The notes beneath the pieces were generated by a model. That model was given only the letters and a program-made list of their open reading frames with translations. It made no database searches and had not been told where the DNA came from. A DNA stretch of 64,000 bases, taken from the NCBI GenBank assembly GCA_026874595.1, contig CM049307.1, positions 22,607,079 through 22,671,078 on the forward strand, in the 5' to 3' direction. This document shows, one piece after another, positions 33,401 to 44,214 of this stretch; within the stretch, counting starts at the first letter, position 1, and each line of letters opens with the position of its first letter. The DNA is from Sipunculus nudus. Lineage: Eukaryota; Annelida; Sipuncula; Golfingiida; Sipunculidae. The translations under genes and the position numbers were made by a program.

Positions 33401-34955
33401 ACGAAAATCGCGCTATATAAAGATTATATATTACTCTGTTTATGAAAAACGAAAAGGATGTTACAGAAGGTTTCGATATCTTAATAAAATTTAAGAGATC
33501 TTCCGGTTTAAAACTTAATCTGACCAAAACAGAGGTCTTGCGGATTGGCAGGAACAAAACAAGTCTGAACACGTATGGCTACATTAAGTAGAATGTTTAC
33601 CCTCATACAAGAATAAACTTTTTGGGATTACATTTGATAACCACACAGCAGCTTCCGGAATAGACGTAAATTGGAAATCACAGATGGAATCTATTCAACT
33701 TGAAATTAATAAATGGAAAAAGAGAAGTAAATCAATCATGGGTAAAGCCGTGGTCGCAAATACAGCGGAATAAAGATAATTAATGTTAAAGAACTGCAAC
33801 AAGCCTTTTTACTCAGGTGGACTAAAGAGGTGGAAACGATAAAAAGAAAGCTGGAAAAATAAACCTATCTTTTATTTTAATAAAATGGGTCGCAACATTT
33901 CTTTCTCTTTTTACAATCAAAACGTCTGTGAAGGAGACGAAAGGTATAAACCTCCTTACATCAGCATTTTATAAACTGACCTGACGAACTGCTTACAGCT
34001 TAATAAGTTTTTAGAGACAGATTTAATGACTAATAATGCGATATTGAATAAAAAGATGATATCATGATAGTATATAAAAACAATCCTCTTTTTTTCAGGA
34101 TTGGATCAAGGTTGGTATTATACTTATCCAGGATAAGATAATCCTCGACGTAATGATAACCTTTGATCAAGCAGTTCAATTGATAGGTGATGGCCGAAAT
34201 AGTATCCCGAAATATAACGTGATCATAAATGCTAATAAAACCTAAAAAAATGCCTACAGATAGCGCCACAAAAGGTAATATTTAGGAGCACTCCGATCGC
34301 TGATTGGAACTTGAAAAAAATTAGATTGTAGATAACCCTCGAAACTGTAGACCAGCCCTTGTCTAAGCGGTTCAAGGAAGGAAAAACTCTAGAGTAGAAC
34401 TCACAAAGAGTTATTAGGAAAGTTCATACCATTGTTCAGGGGAAATAAGACTCCAGGTACTACAGTGAAAGATATTGCATAATATTTTCCCGACAAAAAT
34501 TATGTTACGTAAAATGGGCATAGCTGATTCAGAAAACGTATGTTTTGTGGCGAAATTGAATTTATCGAACATTTCTTTTATCGATGTAAAAAGTTAAGCC
34601 TTTCTGGGAGTATATAGAAAATTATATTCCTACCATTATAAACAGACGAATTATCTTAAGTGGAAGGCGTGTTATCTTAGGTTATAGCACGGAGGGCAGA
34701 GTACAAGATAATTTAACAGTTCAAGACACAAATTTTGTAAACAAACTTTTGAAAATAAAATCTATCAGTGGGTCAAGTTGGTATTGATGTTAGATATTAA
34801 TTAGACAGCGAAATTGTCAAATGATGTAGTAGAGTATTAATGCTAAGACTTGTGAAACAAATATAACTTTTTGAATGTTATGTAACACATTGTACGGGAT
34901 ATTTTGTATATATGGCATGTAAATAAACCTACTGTGAAAATAAAAAATTTACTTT
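30448..34955 (+). mobile_element. LINE (Tx1/L1-like), near full length but dead
   Basis: Complete version of the LINE truncated at 20578. ORF1 zinc-knuckle remnant at 30901-30996, endonuclease start near 31480, reverse-transcriptase lead-in at about 32400-32790, then single-copy continuation from 32846: KGKGSPKNN-type trace, an RT block FPVQRGVRQGCPFSPL at about 33259, and SSGLKLNLTKTEVLRIG near 33505. The catalytic YxDD site reads Tyr-Lys-Asp-Tyr at 33416-33427, so the enzyme could not work. Many stops. The 3' end is A-rich (aataaacctactgtgaaaataaaaaa) near 34922-34950. It runs on the plus strand, downstream of the polycystin gene. Confidence 0.85.
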
Positions 34956-37095
34956 AAAAATGTTGTGTTTCACATAGACTGACCACGCACGTGGGTCAGA
35001 GCCTGGGTCAAATGCCAGGCCAAAAATGCTTAAATCCCTTGCTGGAAGCTTGGTTTATTCATTTGCACATTATAGTCCTTAATCCTGTGCTGCATTGGAC
35101 CGCACAGGCAATCCGGTCTTTGCCGAAGGCATGCAGTTAGGCTGTTTTCGTTGGAAACCATGTAGCTCATAAAAAATGCAAAAAACACTCAAAATGATGT
35201 TTACATTTAAAGTTATTTATTCTCATATCGGCGAGGACACTGTGGGGAAAATAACTTTTAAAATGAGGTATCGCACATTATTGTGTACGCAACGTGGTTT
35301 TAGAAAAGAAAACATTGCGAACAAAAGTGGACCGAATTCCTATTAAGAGGATTAGATTATAATATAAGTCATTGGTGTTATAACATCGAAAATATAAATT
35401 TAGACATTTACGGGGATAGCGGTTCCATTATATGTTTTTTTTTAGAGAAGAAAGATTTCATAGAAATCTTGGCTGAAATTCGAAGAAATGCGTACCTACA
35501 ACATCAACTACTAATGTAAAAATTTTTACAACAGCTGAACCACTATTGTAATCATTATTACAAATGTGACCACCATTACAATAGTAGTTGGCAAAAACTG
35601 GCCCTTATCAGCCACTATTGACTACCAGCCACTATTACACTAGTGACTGTTTTTCAATGGTGGTTGCAACACGGCTGGTCTTGTTCATTTCATGTAACAG
35701 CGAATATATAGGCCGTGATATGCAGAAAATAGATTCTTTCTAATCGAGTTTTATAGAGTAGCTCCCGACACTTGAAGACATGCCACTCAATTTTGAGAGT
35801 GACAGAAATACAGTATTTTATACATATATTTCAGAGTGATTAACATATCGTTAAAAATTGAATATATAGGGATAACAGAAAAATGCACTGGGCAATAATG
35901 TTTGTTTATACATCCGCCTACAATCCAGCTAGTATATCATATAGCAGATATTATGTACTCCGAAGACTGATATATCCGCCTTCACAGGAAACACGTTCAC
36001 GTCATGACAACAAGATTGATGTCATAATGTATGTACAATCGTATAGTCACTCTCGCTCAACTCCCGGTATTGATACGGCTATGGTGAAGCCTAAAATTAT
36101 CAGTTCGTTATAGAGGTCAATCAATCTAGTTTTGTAGGAGGGATATTAATCCAGGTTCTTTATGTTGACAATTCCAGTATCAGACGGTCGAGGTCAGCAT
36201 ATATCTATATATTATATCTGATTTACAACTGCACTAGTTAAGGTGATCAAAGGCCTTTTTGCCACAGAGCACATCGCTTTACACACAGGCGCCCCACAAC
36301 CGCTTCACGTGCTCTGATAGAAACGAGACCGCTCCCGTGTTCCTATGGCTAAAATAAGAGAGACGCTTTACGTTTCTCTATAGGATTAAGTCATTTAAGT
36401 TATTCGCCTGCATAGAGTTAACAGGACTCCATATCGGGTAGGTGATGTAAGATAATGTTGCATCTTTAAAAGGTGATTAAATGGCAAAATAGAGTACTCG
36501 CATATTGTACACACATATTGTACATCCATTAATGTGCGCCTTCGATTAAGCCTTAACTTCATACATCGGCTAACTAAAATATTGTCTTTTTAAATATTTA
36601 TAAAGTTTTAAAACATACATTGTGCATGGATCGTTGAGTAGCCTGCCACTAAATTGACTGAAATACTTTTTAAGTTGCTAAATTTGTAGGTGTGCTTCCA
36701 AATATTATTGTTACAGTCTCATAGAGTAATATATAGCGCAAATTACTTGGTGTAACGTAAAACCATATTGCTTCACTAGACATGCATTTTAAGATATATA
36801 CAACTTTATCCAACGCGTATTTGGTCCCCGGCCAGCACTTATCTATATACCTGATCGATAGATTAGTCTAAGCCTCAGTATTAACGTCACCAGTACGCCA
36901 GTTGCAACCCAAATGCAATTTCCAGCTTTATGCTTGTTCAAACATATAAGATGCAAGTTGAAGCATCATTGATCTATCTTTATTACAGCTGTGGCCCTAG
37001 AACCAGCACAGTAAATGCATTTATTACCAACAGAAATAATTCACGTATTTATTATGAGTAAAACCTCTTGAAATCTACTTTTTTTTTCATTCCAG
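34956..37095 (+). other. intergenic / 5' region of acyltransferase gene
   Basis: AT-rich. An array of short partly palindromic units (ACCACTATTA / TAATAGTAGT type) lies at 35528-35680. No exon or promoter element can be assigned; the first exon(s) of the acyltransferase gene may lie here. Open frame 35883-36113 has no recognisable content. Confidence 0.4.
37082..37095 (+). promoter_or_regulatory. 3' splice site before the acyltransferase start codon
   Basis: Polypyrimidine tract of about ten T followed by cattccag, 38 bases before the ATG at 37134. This suggests that at least one non-coding 5' exon lies upstream and that 37096-37133 is 5' UTR. Inferred from motif only. Confidence 0.5.
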
Positions 37096-37133
37096 GTGAT
37101 TCACGTGGTTTTCACGCCGGATAAACCAATAAA

Positions 37134-38424
37134 ATGGATACCTTTATCCACATAATCTATGTTATCATTACCTTTATTGGGAGCCTTATAATTTTGCCCT
37201 TCTTTCTTCCAATATCGCTCGTCTTTCGGATCTACCGCCACTCTATTATGGGACTGATCCGGAAATACCGGTCTGATGTTGATCTAGTAACCTACGAAGA
37301 TTCGGCCTGGTTACAGGAAACTCCAAAAAACCGAGCCATTATTAACTCTGTTATAGAGTTCCAAGGAACGCCAGATATCAAGCTCTTGCGGGAACGCTTC
37401 AACTCCTGTCTAGTGGAGCTTTCAGATGAAAACGGTAATCTCCTTATGCGTAAAGCAAAGCAGTATGCGGATCAAATGCTTCACCGCTACGTCTGGGTTA
37501 ATGACAGACATTTTGACATTAAAAAACACGTGACCATGTACGAGGGACCGACACCGAAAAATAACCAAGAGCTTAAAGACATCGCGGGGGATATATGCTC
37601 AAGCCCATTTCCTGAAAAATCCGCTATGTGGGCACTGACAATCATTCCGGGACCACTTGACAGCGGCGATGTATTTCACGCCATCTTCAGAGTTCATCAC
37701 GCAATGGCCGATGGGATATCCCTGGTACGGTTACTGATGGAGAAGATCGTCGATGTGCCGCCCGAGCAACCTTCTATCAAAAGATTCGGTACCAGCGGAA
37801 AGCTCGCTAAAACTGCGATGACCGTACTAACAGCGCCATCTATCCTGTTGGAAAAAATATTTCTGAGCACAGACGTCAATGCTTTGCACGGACCTGCTCT
37901 CACCGGAAGAAAAATGGTGACGTGGTCCAAAGGGATCAAGCTAGACTTAATCAAGAAGGTTAAAACGGCCACAAAGACTACCGTAAATGATGTTTTGATG
38001 GCTTGTCTCTCCGGCGCCATGGGTCAGCATTTTAAAAACAATGGTAAAACAACCCCAGTGGAAGTCAAGGCCTATGTTCCCGTTGACCTTCGACCTCCGT
38101 CTAGCAAGCTTAACCTGGACAACCAGTTCGCGTTGGTTATACTTCCGCTTCCGGTGGCAGACATGTCAAACATGGACAGATTGTTTGAGACGAAGCGCCG
38201 CATGGACAAAATGAAACAATCCCCCGAGCCAATAGTAGGATCCCTCTTCATGCGATACTGCATGGCGCGTCTTCCAAACTGGTTAACCAGAATGAGTTTT
38301 GATTGGCTATCCGGTAAATGCACTTTGATATTGTCTAACGTGCCTGGACCTCAAGAGAAAGTGTCTATATGCGGGTACCCCATCAACGGGATGGTGTTCT
38401 GGCCACCACAGAGAGGATCAGTTG
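37134..38424 (+). CDS. WS/DGAT exon with start codon and active site
   Basis: Open from the ATG to the donor gttg|gtatgt. Holds the membrane segment, the condensation-like acyltransferase fold with HHAMADG, and the C-terminal domain up to PINGMVFWPPQRGSV. Without splicing the frame would end in a short nonsense tail at 38450, which is how the exon end was placed. Confidence 0.92.
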
Positions 38425-40532
38425 GTATGTATAATAATTATACAACATAGCCCGATTGTATTCACAATCTTGTCATATTTCATGCGATATGTTTTTTTTT
38501 TCATATAAGAGAATCTTGAGCTATATCCAATGCAGGAATCTTAGTGATATTAGTAACGTTGCACTTAATTTTGTCGAAACAGTATCATAAGCATTTCTTA
38601 CGCCTGCAGGTACATTAATTCTTATATATATATAATATATTAATATTGCACTGTAGCAGGCTCGCACCATTTTCTTAATGAAGGTCACCGTGACCCAGTT
38701 CAGCTGTGAATCTGGGTCAACCCATCTAGATTGTAATGGCCTTTCTTATTATTGATCAGAATGCTTGAACAAAGTATGCAGTTTTCATCATTATGGATGT
38801 CATTGATGTATGTCACCTTCACCTGTGGTCTAAATGCCCCGAATAACGTACAGTGGACGTTATCAATGACTACTTCCTTATTGCAAATGCATGTCACGAT
38901 CCCCTTAGAATTTTGCTAGATGAGCGCATTATGTATATACAGTTGCAAATGCACGTCCATCTAGATCACTTTGACTCCGCCATAATCTCTTTCGATAAAG
39001 AATGTTAATGATTCGCTCCTTCGTCTGTTATGATATGGGATGTGTTCTTTCAAAGGAGTGAATTTAATGCCACGGTAACCCAAAATGTAAAGTACATGAA
39101 AATATTATTTCTCCAATGATATTATATTTTTGTGAAGTTATGACATAACGTAACAATTTTTTAAGCCAGTAAGATATACTGAAGTTGAGTAATTTTCACC
39201 GGGGAAAGATAAAGGTGTCCATGCATGTATATTATTACAGATCAACGAAAAAACCGTTTTTTTATTCACCTACATTCGGGGACATTACCTTCCTTAGTGT
39301 ATTACAACTTGCCGACCGGAATATAACAATACCGCAATAAGCATTCTTCGCATTAGCATTCATTGTCCAGGCGGAGGGCTTTCCTGCTGACTTTTTCTAG
39401 TCTCAAATAAAGAAGAACAAATACACAGTATATTAGAGGCCGATATAATAAGAACTATTCCGGTCTTGTGCCAAGTCCTAGGAAATTATCTTTATATAAT
39501 TTCGAATGAATTAAAATCATTCATAAAATATCTTTTGTATAATGGCATAAGTACAATTAGTGTTTCCTTCTTGGGTTTATTGTACAGACCTATCCGGATC
39601 TGTTAGCATTTGATTAACCAATGTACACCTGTAACTGCAGGTAGATAGGACAGAGTGTGAGACACTGATAAAGTGTAATGAACATCCACCTAACAGATGA
39701 AGTGATACGAAATGACAAGGTGTTAAGATAAGCCGTCGGACCGGTACGAACAGGTTCTCTTAACAATTCATCCCGGGACAGTGTTTCCTATCAAAGACCC
39801 GGTTGTGCCAAGATAACAGTAATGAGTTCTTGTATTGGATTAATTTATTATTTCCATAATATTGCAGATAAGGGGGAAAGGAATCGTTGATCAATTGCGT
39901 TTTTGTACACATCCTTAATGACAATGTAAAATCAAAATGCCGGTCGCAACACGTGGCCTAAACTACTTTTCCCAGTGGGAGGCTTCTCTGGAAACCCCGG
40001 TACAGAATGCATTGACCTACTGTTTGTCTTAGCGCGTTGTGTAAATTTTAAACAATGTAAATGCTTTTACATTAACACGCATGGTCGTGCATAAATCCTT
40101 ATTTGGCAACCTGGGCTTTAATATATTTCTGTTTGGCATATTAAAGATTTAATAATTAATGATTATCACGTTGATTAAATACGCATGGCCCATTTTCGAC
40201 AATCGCGCCAAGCAGTTAGTTGTATTAATCCTAGTTTGGTATACATGTTTTTTTGTATATCTATTCTGAGCTACACCAGTGTTACAAGGTATACCAGTTT
40301 TGTATATTTTACAGGTGGGATATATCAATTCTGAGCCGTGACCGCTATATGTTAGCGTTACAAGGTGTACTTATTTTGTTTTGCAGGTCTTGGTATATCC
40401 ATTTTGAGCTATGACGGCTGGGTGAGGGTCGGGGTGCTCGCTGACCGTGCCATATTAACACAAGCTGATGGGCTCATGGAGGCTTTTGAGCGACAATTAA
40501 TGGATCTGGCAGAGGAACTGAAAATCAGCTGA
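37134..40532 (+). CDS. wax ester synthase / diacylglycerol acyltransferase (WS/DGAT) family protein
   Basis: Two coding exons, 37134-38424 and 40387-40532, joined in phase 1, give 478 residues, about the usual length for this family. Residues 5-33 are a strongly hydrophobic membrane segment. The active-site motif HHxxxDG is HHAMADG at residues 188-194 (37695-37715). Other family blocks are NDVLMACLSGA, VPVDLRPP, LSNVPGP and, in exon 2, SILSYDGWVRVGVLADRA. Members esterify acyl-CoA to long-chain alcohols or diacylglycerol, making wax esters or triacylglycerol at the endoplasmic reticulum. Substrate preference cannot be read from sequence. The start codon is the first ATG after a likely 3' splice site. 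The gene is single-copy here and is the clearest gene between the two repeat-rich parts. Animal homologues exist but are poorly characterised. Confidence 0.92.
38425..40386 (+). other. WS/DGAT intron, nothing recognised
   Basis: 1.96 kb AT-rich intron. Near its 3' end (about 40236-40386) two diverged copies of a 'gttacaaggt(g/a)tac..ttttgta..ttttacaggt..tatatcaattctgagc' segment precede the real acceptor, giving decoy splice-like sites. No gene seen. Confidence 0.5.
40387..40532 (+). CDS. WS/DGAT terminal exon
   Basis: Acceptor ..ttgttttgcag. Encodes LGISILSYDGWVRVGVLADR, matching the family's C-terminal 'G......Y.G....G...D' block, and ends ELKIS with stop TGA at 40530-40532. The frame is fixed by joining with the single base left by the previous exon. 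Confidence 0.88.
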
Positions 40533-40939
40533 TTCGTTTGGGGATGTTTCTTAATTTATTTCTTGAACAAACACATGTATCCAAGCATATAACAAAAATA
40601 TCGGGACAAATGCTGTTTTTTTTTCAGTATTATATAAGTTAATTTATGATGGAAGGCCCATCCTTATAAATATTTCAGCATCATGGCTATTGTGATTCGA
40701 CTTATGACGCACAAAAACTTTCATCTTCGATAAATTAGTTATATACGCATGCTTATGCATGTTTCGGCTAGTTTTTCTCTGATCTGTAATACCAGCACCC
40801 ATTAGATCACAGTCAGGGCAAAGTATTGTCTTAATTGGCACCCAATGTAAATATCAAATGCTGTTTTGCCACAACCTATGCCTGTGACGTCTCCTGTCCA
40901 TATAGCATAAAATCGAGATAATCCCAGGCTATATTGTAA

Positions 40940-40945
40940 AATAAA
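40940..40945 (+). terminator. candidate poly(A) signal of WS/DGAT gene
   Basis: AATAAA about 410 bases after the stop. Assigned by motif and position only. Confidence 0.3.
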
Positions 40946-41349
40946 ACTGACATGATCTGAACTAAGCCGTAAGGGATCCCCTGTTTCCCCTGTTTCATAA
41001 TATTTTCACATGGAGCAGTATCATGACAATTAAAAATCTGGTCACTAATGGCAAAGGGGGCGTTGACCCTGGGTTGAATCTCGTGACCTAAAATTATTGT
41101 AAAATCACAGTGAAAATTTAGGATGTGTTAACATTTGTAAACGAATATTTAATATCGAACTCTTCCGCAGTCCAGGTTTTCTTTTTCGACTGGTTTATTG
41201 ATAATACTTGAAATAAGCATAAAAGTCACAAATCGACCATATCGGCCGCCAGCGTCCAGTAACCATTTCGGCCGCAACCCAGAATGAGTCACTGCTGGGC
41301 CCCGACTCTGCCAGATAACCATATCGGCCGCGCCTTGGGCGGCGGAGCA

Positions 41350-42667
41350 CCAATTCGGCCACCGGGCTACCTCATTACAAGAAACATGAGTACATAAATA
41401 TACTTTAATCAAAACAAGTTTATTCAACCAGAAATATGATAGACTTAATATGTTTATATATATATATATATATATTCATACATATATTATTTTCATGAGC
41501 AATTTGAGCTCTTAATTGAACACACCTATTATTGGTTGTTGCATTGACAAAAAATAATCTATTATCTTATGTACGCTGATAATAAAGTGGTTTTTGCTCC
41601 GTCGGTCAAAGCTAGGTCTGCAAAAAACTGAAAAATCTTGCCTATGGGTATTGCACTTCGCATAATATCAATCTTAAATTGTTAAAATTTGTGTAAATGC
41701 ACTAAATGGGAAAAGATAAAACTAAGACATCCTCTGAGCCATGACTTGAAAGTGGACAAACAGTTTTATCTCCTGTCAAGCAGTGCAAAATTTTAAACTT
41801 TGCTCAAAAACAATTAAGATATTATTATTAAAAATGTTTTGATACTCTATATATTGTGCCAGTCTTTGGTGTAAATACAGGAGGTCCATCAAAGAAAAGA
41901 TGAAAGTGTGTACAAGAATGCTTTAAGAATATTTCTTGGCTTCCCAATACACTGCAGCATCAACAAGAATTTATTGGTCGAAATATTACCACTTTTGATG
42001 CACTAATGCGCAAACTGTTTTACTCATTAAAGATGGGAATAACTAAATTTGATCTGTACCTAAAGTCAGATTTGTTTATTGTGTATTGTGCTCCCTTTTT
42101 GTGTGAATTATTCCTGTAAGTGCTTTTGTTTTCTCTGACATTTTTTCATAGAACTTCCTTCTTTATTATAAATTCTTACTTATATATACACTTTTACAGT
42201 AAATATTTGTTGATCAATTTTTAGCAATATTTGTATTCTGTGTAAAAACGTTTTTGGATTGTCAAAGAGTAGCCCTGTCAAGATTTTGCTGTTTTTGTTT
42301 TCCAGATTTATATAATTTTTATTTTTTCTATAAATCATAACTTTTCTGTTCAGACCTCTGTATATATTTTTTTTCAGATGTTAATATAGTTAGTTTTTTT
42401 TAGTATATTTAGATATACTTTGGATTTAAGTGAAAACAAAATGGGTGTGATCTCTTTAGTTATCATATCTGTAATAAATGTACCGATAAAGCGATAATTT
42501 GTTTCAGGGTTCTTGCGTAGATGTTTTTGTTTGGAGGTGTTCGTGTAGATGAGTACGGGCTGGAGTTTTTCCGATGATTAAATTCGTATTCAGGTTGAAT
42601 AAGCTAGCCCTGTATATAGCCCATAAGAACTGCAGCCAGTAATAAGATAGCCCGGCGGCCGAAATGG
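41350..42667. mobile_element. putative TIR element with CCATWTCGGCCGC ends
   Basis: Bases 41350-41378 and the reverse complement of 42639-42667 match at 25 of 29 positions. Extra direct copies of the terminal CCATWTCGGCC(G/A)C motif lie just outside the left end at 41237, 41263 and 41319. The GC-rich ends stand out against AT-rich flanks. The interior (about 1.26 kb) is AT-rich with no transposase-like frame, so it would be non-autonomous. No clear target duplication was found, hence moderate confidence. Confidence 0.5.
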
Positions 42668-44214
42668 CGATACACAAGAAAATCCATATTTTGTTGGTTT
42701 CTATAGAATAATATATGGTTATGTTATTTTTATAAATCTTTAGATTTTCAGTCATGCGGACGTCGTCAATCCGGCATAACGTTTAAACAGGGACAATTTT
42801 GGAAATTATTTATAGATATTTTTGTTTTGATATCCAGACAGGTCTCGACGAAATCTCTTTCAAAACCAAGAAAACGGGTCACAGTGACATTCTGCCAGGT
42901 ACCCTCCGAAAACAAAAATCTCTACACAATACTTGGTTCTTGTCGGGTGCTAAACATTTAGCTAAAACATTTTGAATTTATTTCATCAGATAACTGAGAT
43001 TATGTGCCAAATTCACATACACTTTCATGTCATCAAGCAAAGTCTGAAGAAACATGACGCAGTCCATTACTCATGAAAATTACTAGAACGCATGACACTT
43101 AAGTACATTTTTGGCCAAAAAGACAGCTCTGTTTCTTTGTGCATGACGTATATACATATAAAGCGTAAGTGGCAGCGGTATATAGCGGTACAGTGTTTCT
43201 GGGGAAGCGGGAGTGACACAGACCCTATAACGTGAAAATCGCACCTGTGGCAAACGTTTCCAACCACATACGCTGACAGACACACATGAACACACCTCAG
43301 AAAATTATCTGACCGGTTATCAAGCATATACGAGCACATGGAAACATGTATTCCATGGCTATTTTTATTTTATGTCGGATGGCCCACTCTTCAACTAAGG
43401 GAACCCAACGCATACCCCCGGGATTGTACTCTGTTCATCCTTGACACGCTGGTGGGTCATTCCATGATGCTAAAAGACTAAGAGCATACCAGTAACCGCA
43501 GATCCGTAACCGCCTTCAGAATGGATCTGAAAATCGATCTTACCATCAAACTGAACAGAGTAGGATGAATGAAAGAGTGTGGGCAGTACAGGATGTAATA
43601 CATCCATAAGGATGTTACTACGATGACCAAACTGAAGCCAGACTCCTACGAGCAGCAACACATCGAGCAGCGGAAATCCAGGAGTCAAGTATTAAAATGA
43701 GTATTCAAGTATTATTATCACTTTGGTGTGGACGAACAGAACTGCGTTGTCTTCTAGTTTAAATGGTTCAGGTAGTGGTGGTGTGAAGTGTGACCTGGCA
43801 GAGGAGATCGGGGCAAAAAGCTACAACCCCAAAGTATCACAGAGGCATCCTTCAAATGAAGTTTGAGCTTTGGATTATCTCAGCCCGGGAGTCTATGTTG
43901 ACAAGCAGAAGGTTCAAATCGACTAAACTTTTTTTATTTTCACGTCTCACAATGAGCTGACAGCATTACCAGCCTCTTTTTCAAAAGATAAAGCTAGCAT
44001 AATATCTTACATCTGGTGTGCAACCCTGTGGGCTGAATGAAGGAGCAATGCATGTCCTTCATGATGGCCGGGCATTCCTCTAAAGAGCAAAATGGGCGAA
44101 CAAACCATGTATGAAGACAGCTGTAATGCCTTTGGTGGTTAAGGTCAAGATCCATCAATAGAAGATCACGAGCATGAAAGAAGAGTAGCAGCGATATTTT
44201 GCTCAGTTTTAGTC
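42668..44214. other. intergenic, no gene seen
   Basis: Mixed-composition sequence. Open frames at 43067-43339, 43470-43688 and 43994-44227 show no recognisable domains and no splice-linked continuation. A B-box-like stretch at about 43908-43925 was judged too weak to call. Confidence 0.4.

Noticed and set aside
33243-33494. Open frame of 83 residues downstream of the duplication
   Set aside because: Different register from the LINE reverse transcriptase block FPVQRGVRQGCPFSPL; incidental frame in a dead LINE.
37697-38323. Minus-strand frames opposite the WS/DGAT exon
   Set aside because: Shadows of a well-supported plus-strand exon with an intact active site.
41149-41427. Minus-strand frame of 92 residues (RWPNWCSAAQGAADMV..)
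   Set aside because: Lies over the GC-rich terminal motif cluster of a TIR element; codon content follows the repeated motif, with no family resemblance.
43860-43935. Possible second tRNA-like SINE head (GGTTCAAATCGAC)
   Set aside because: Only a B-box-like stretch; no convincing A box, stems or repeated body.
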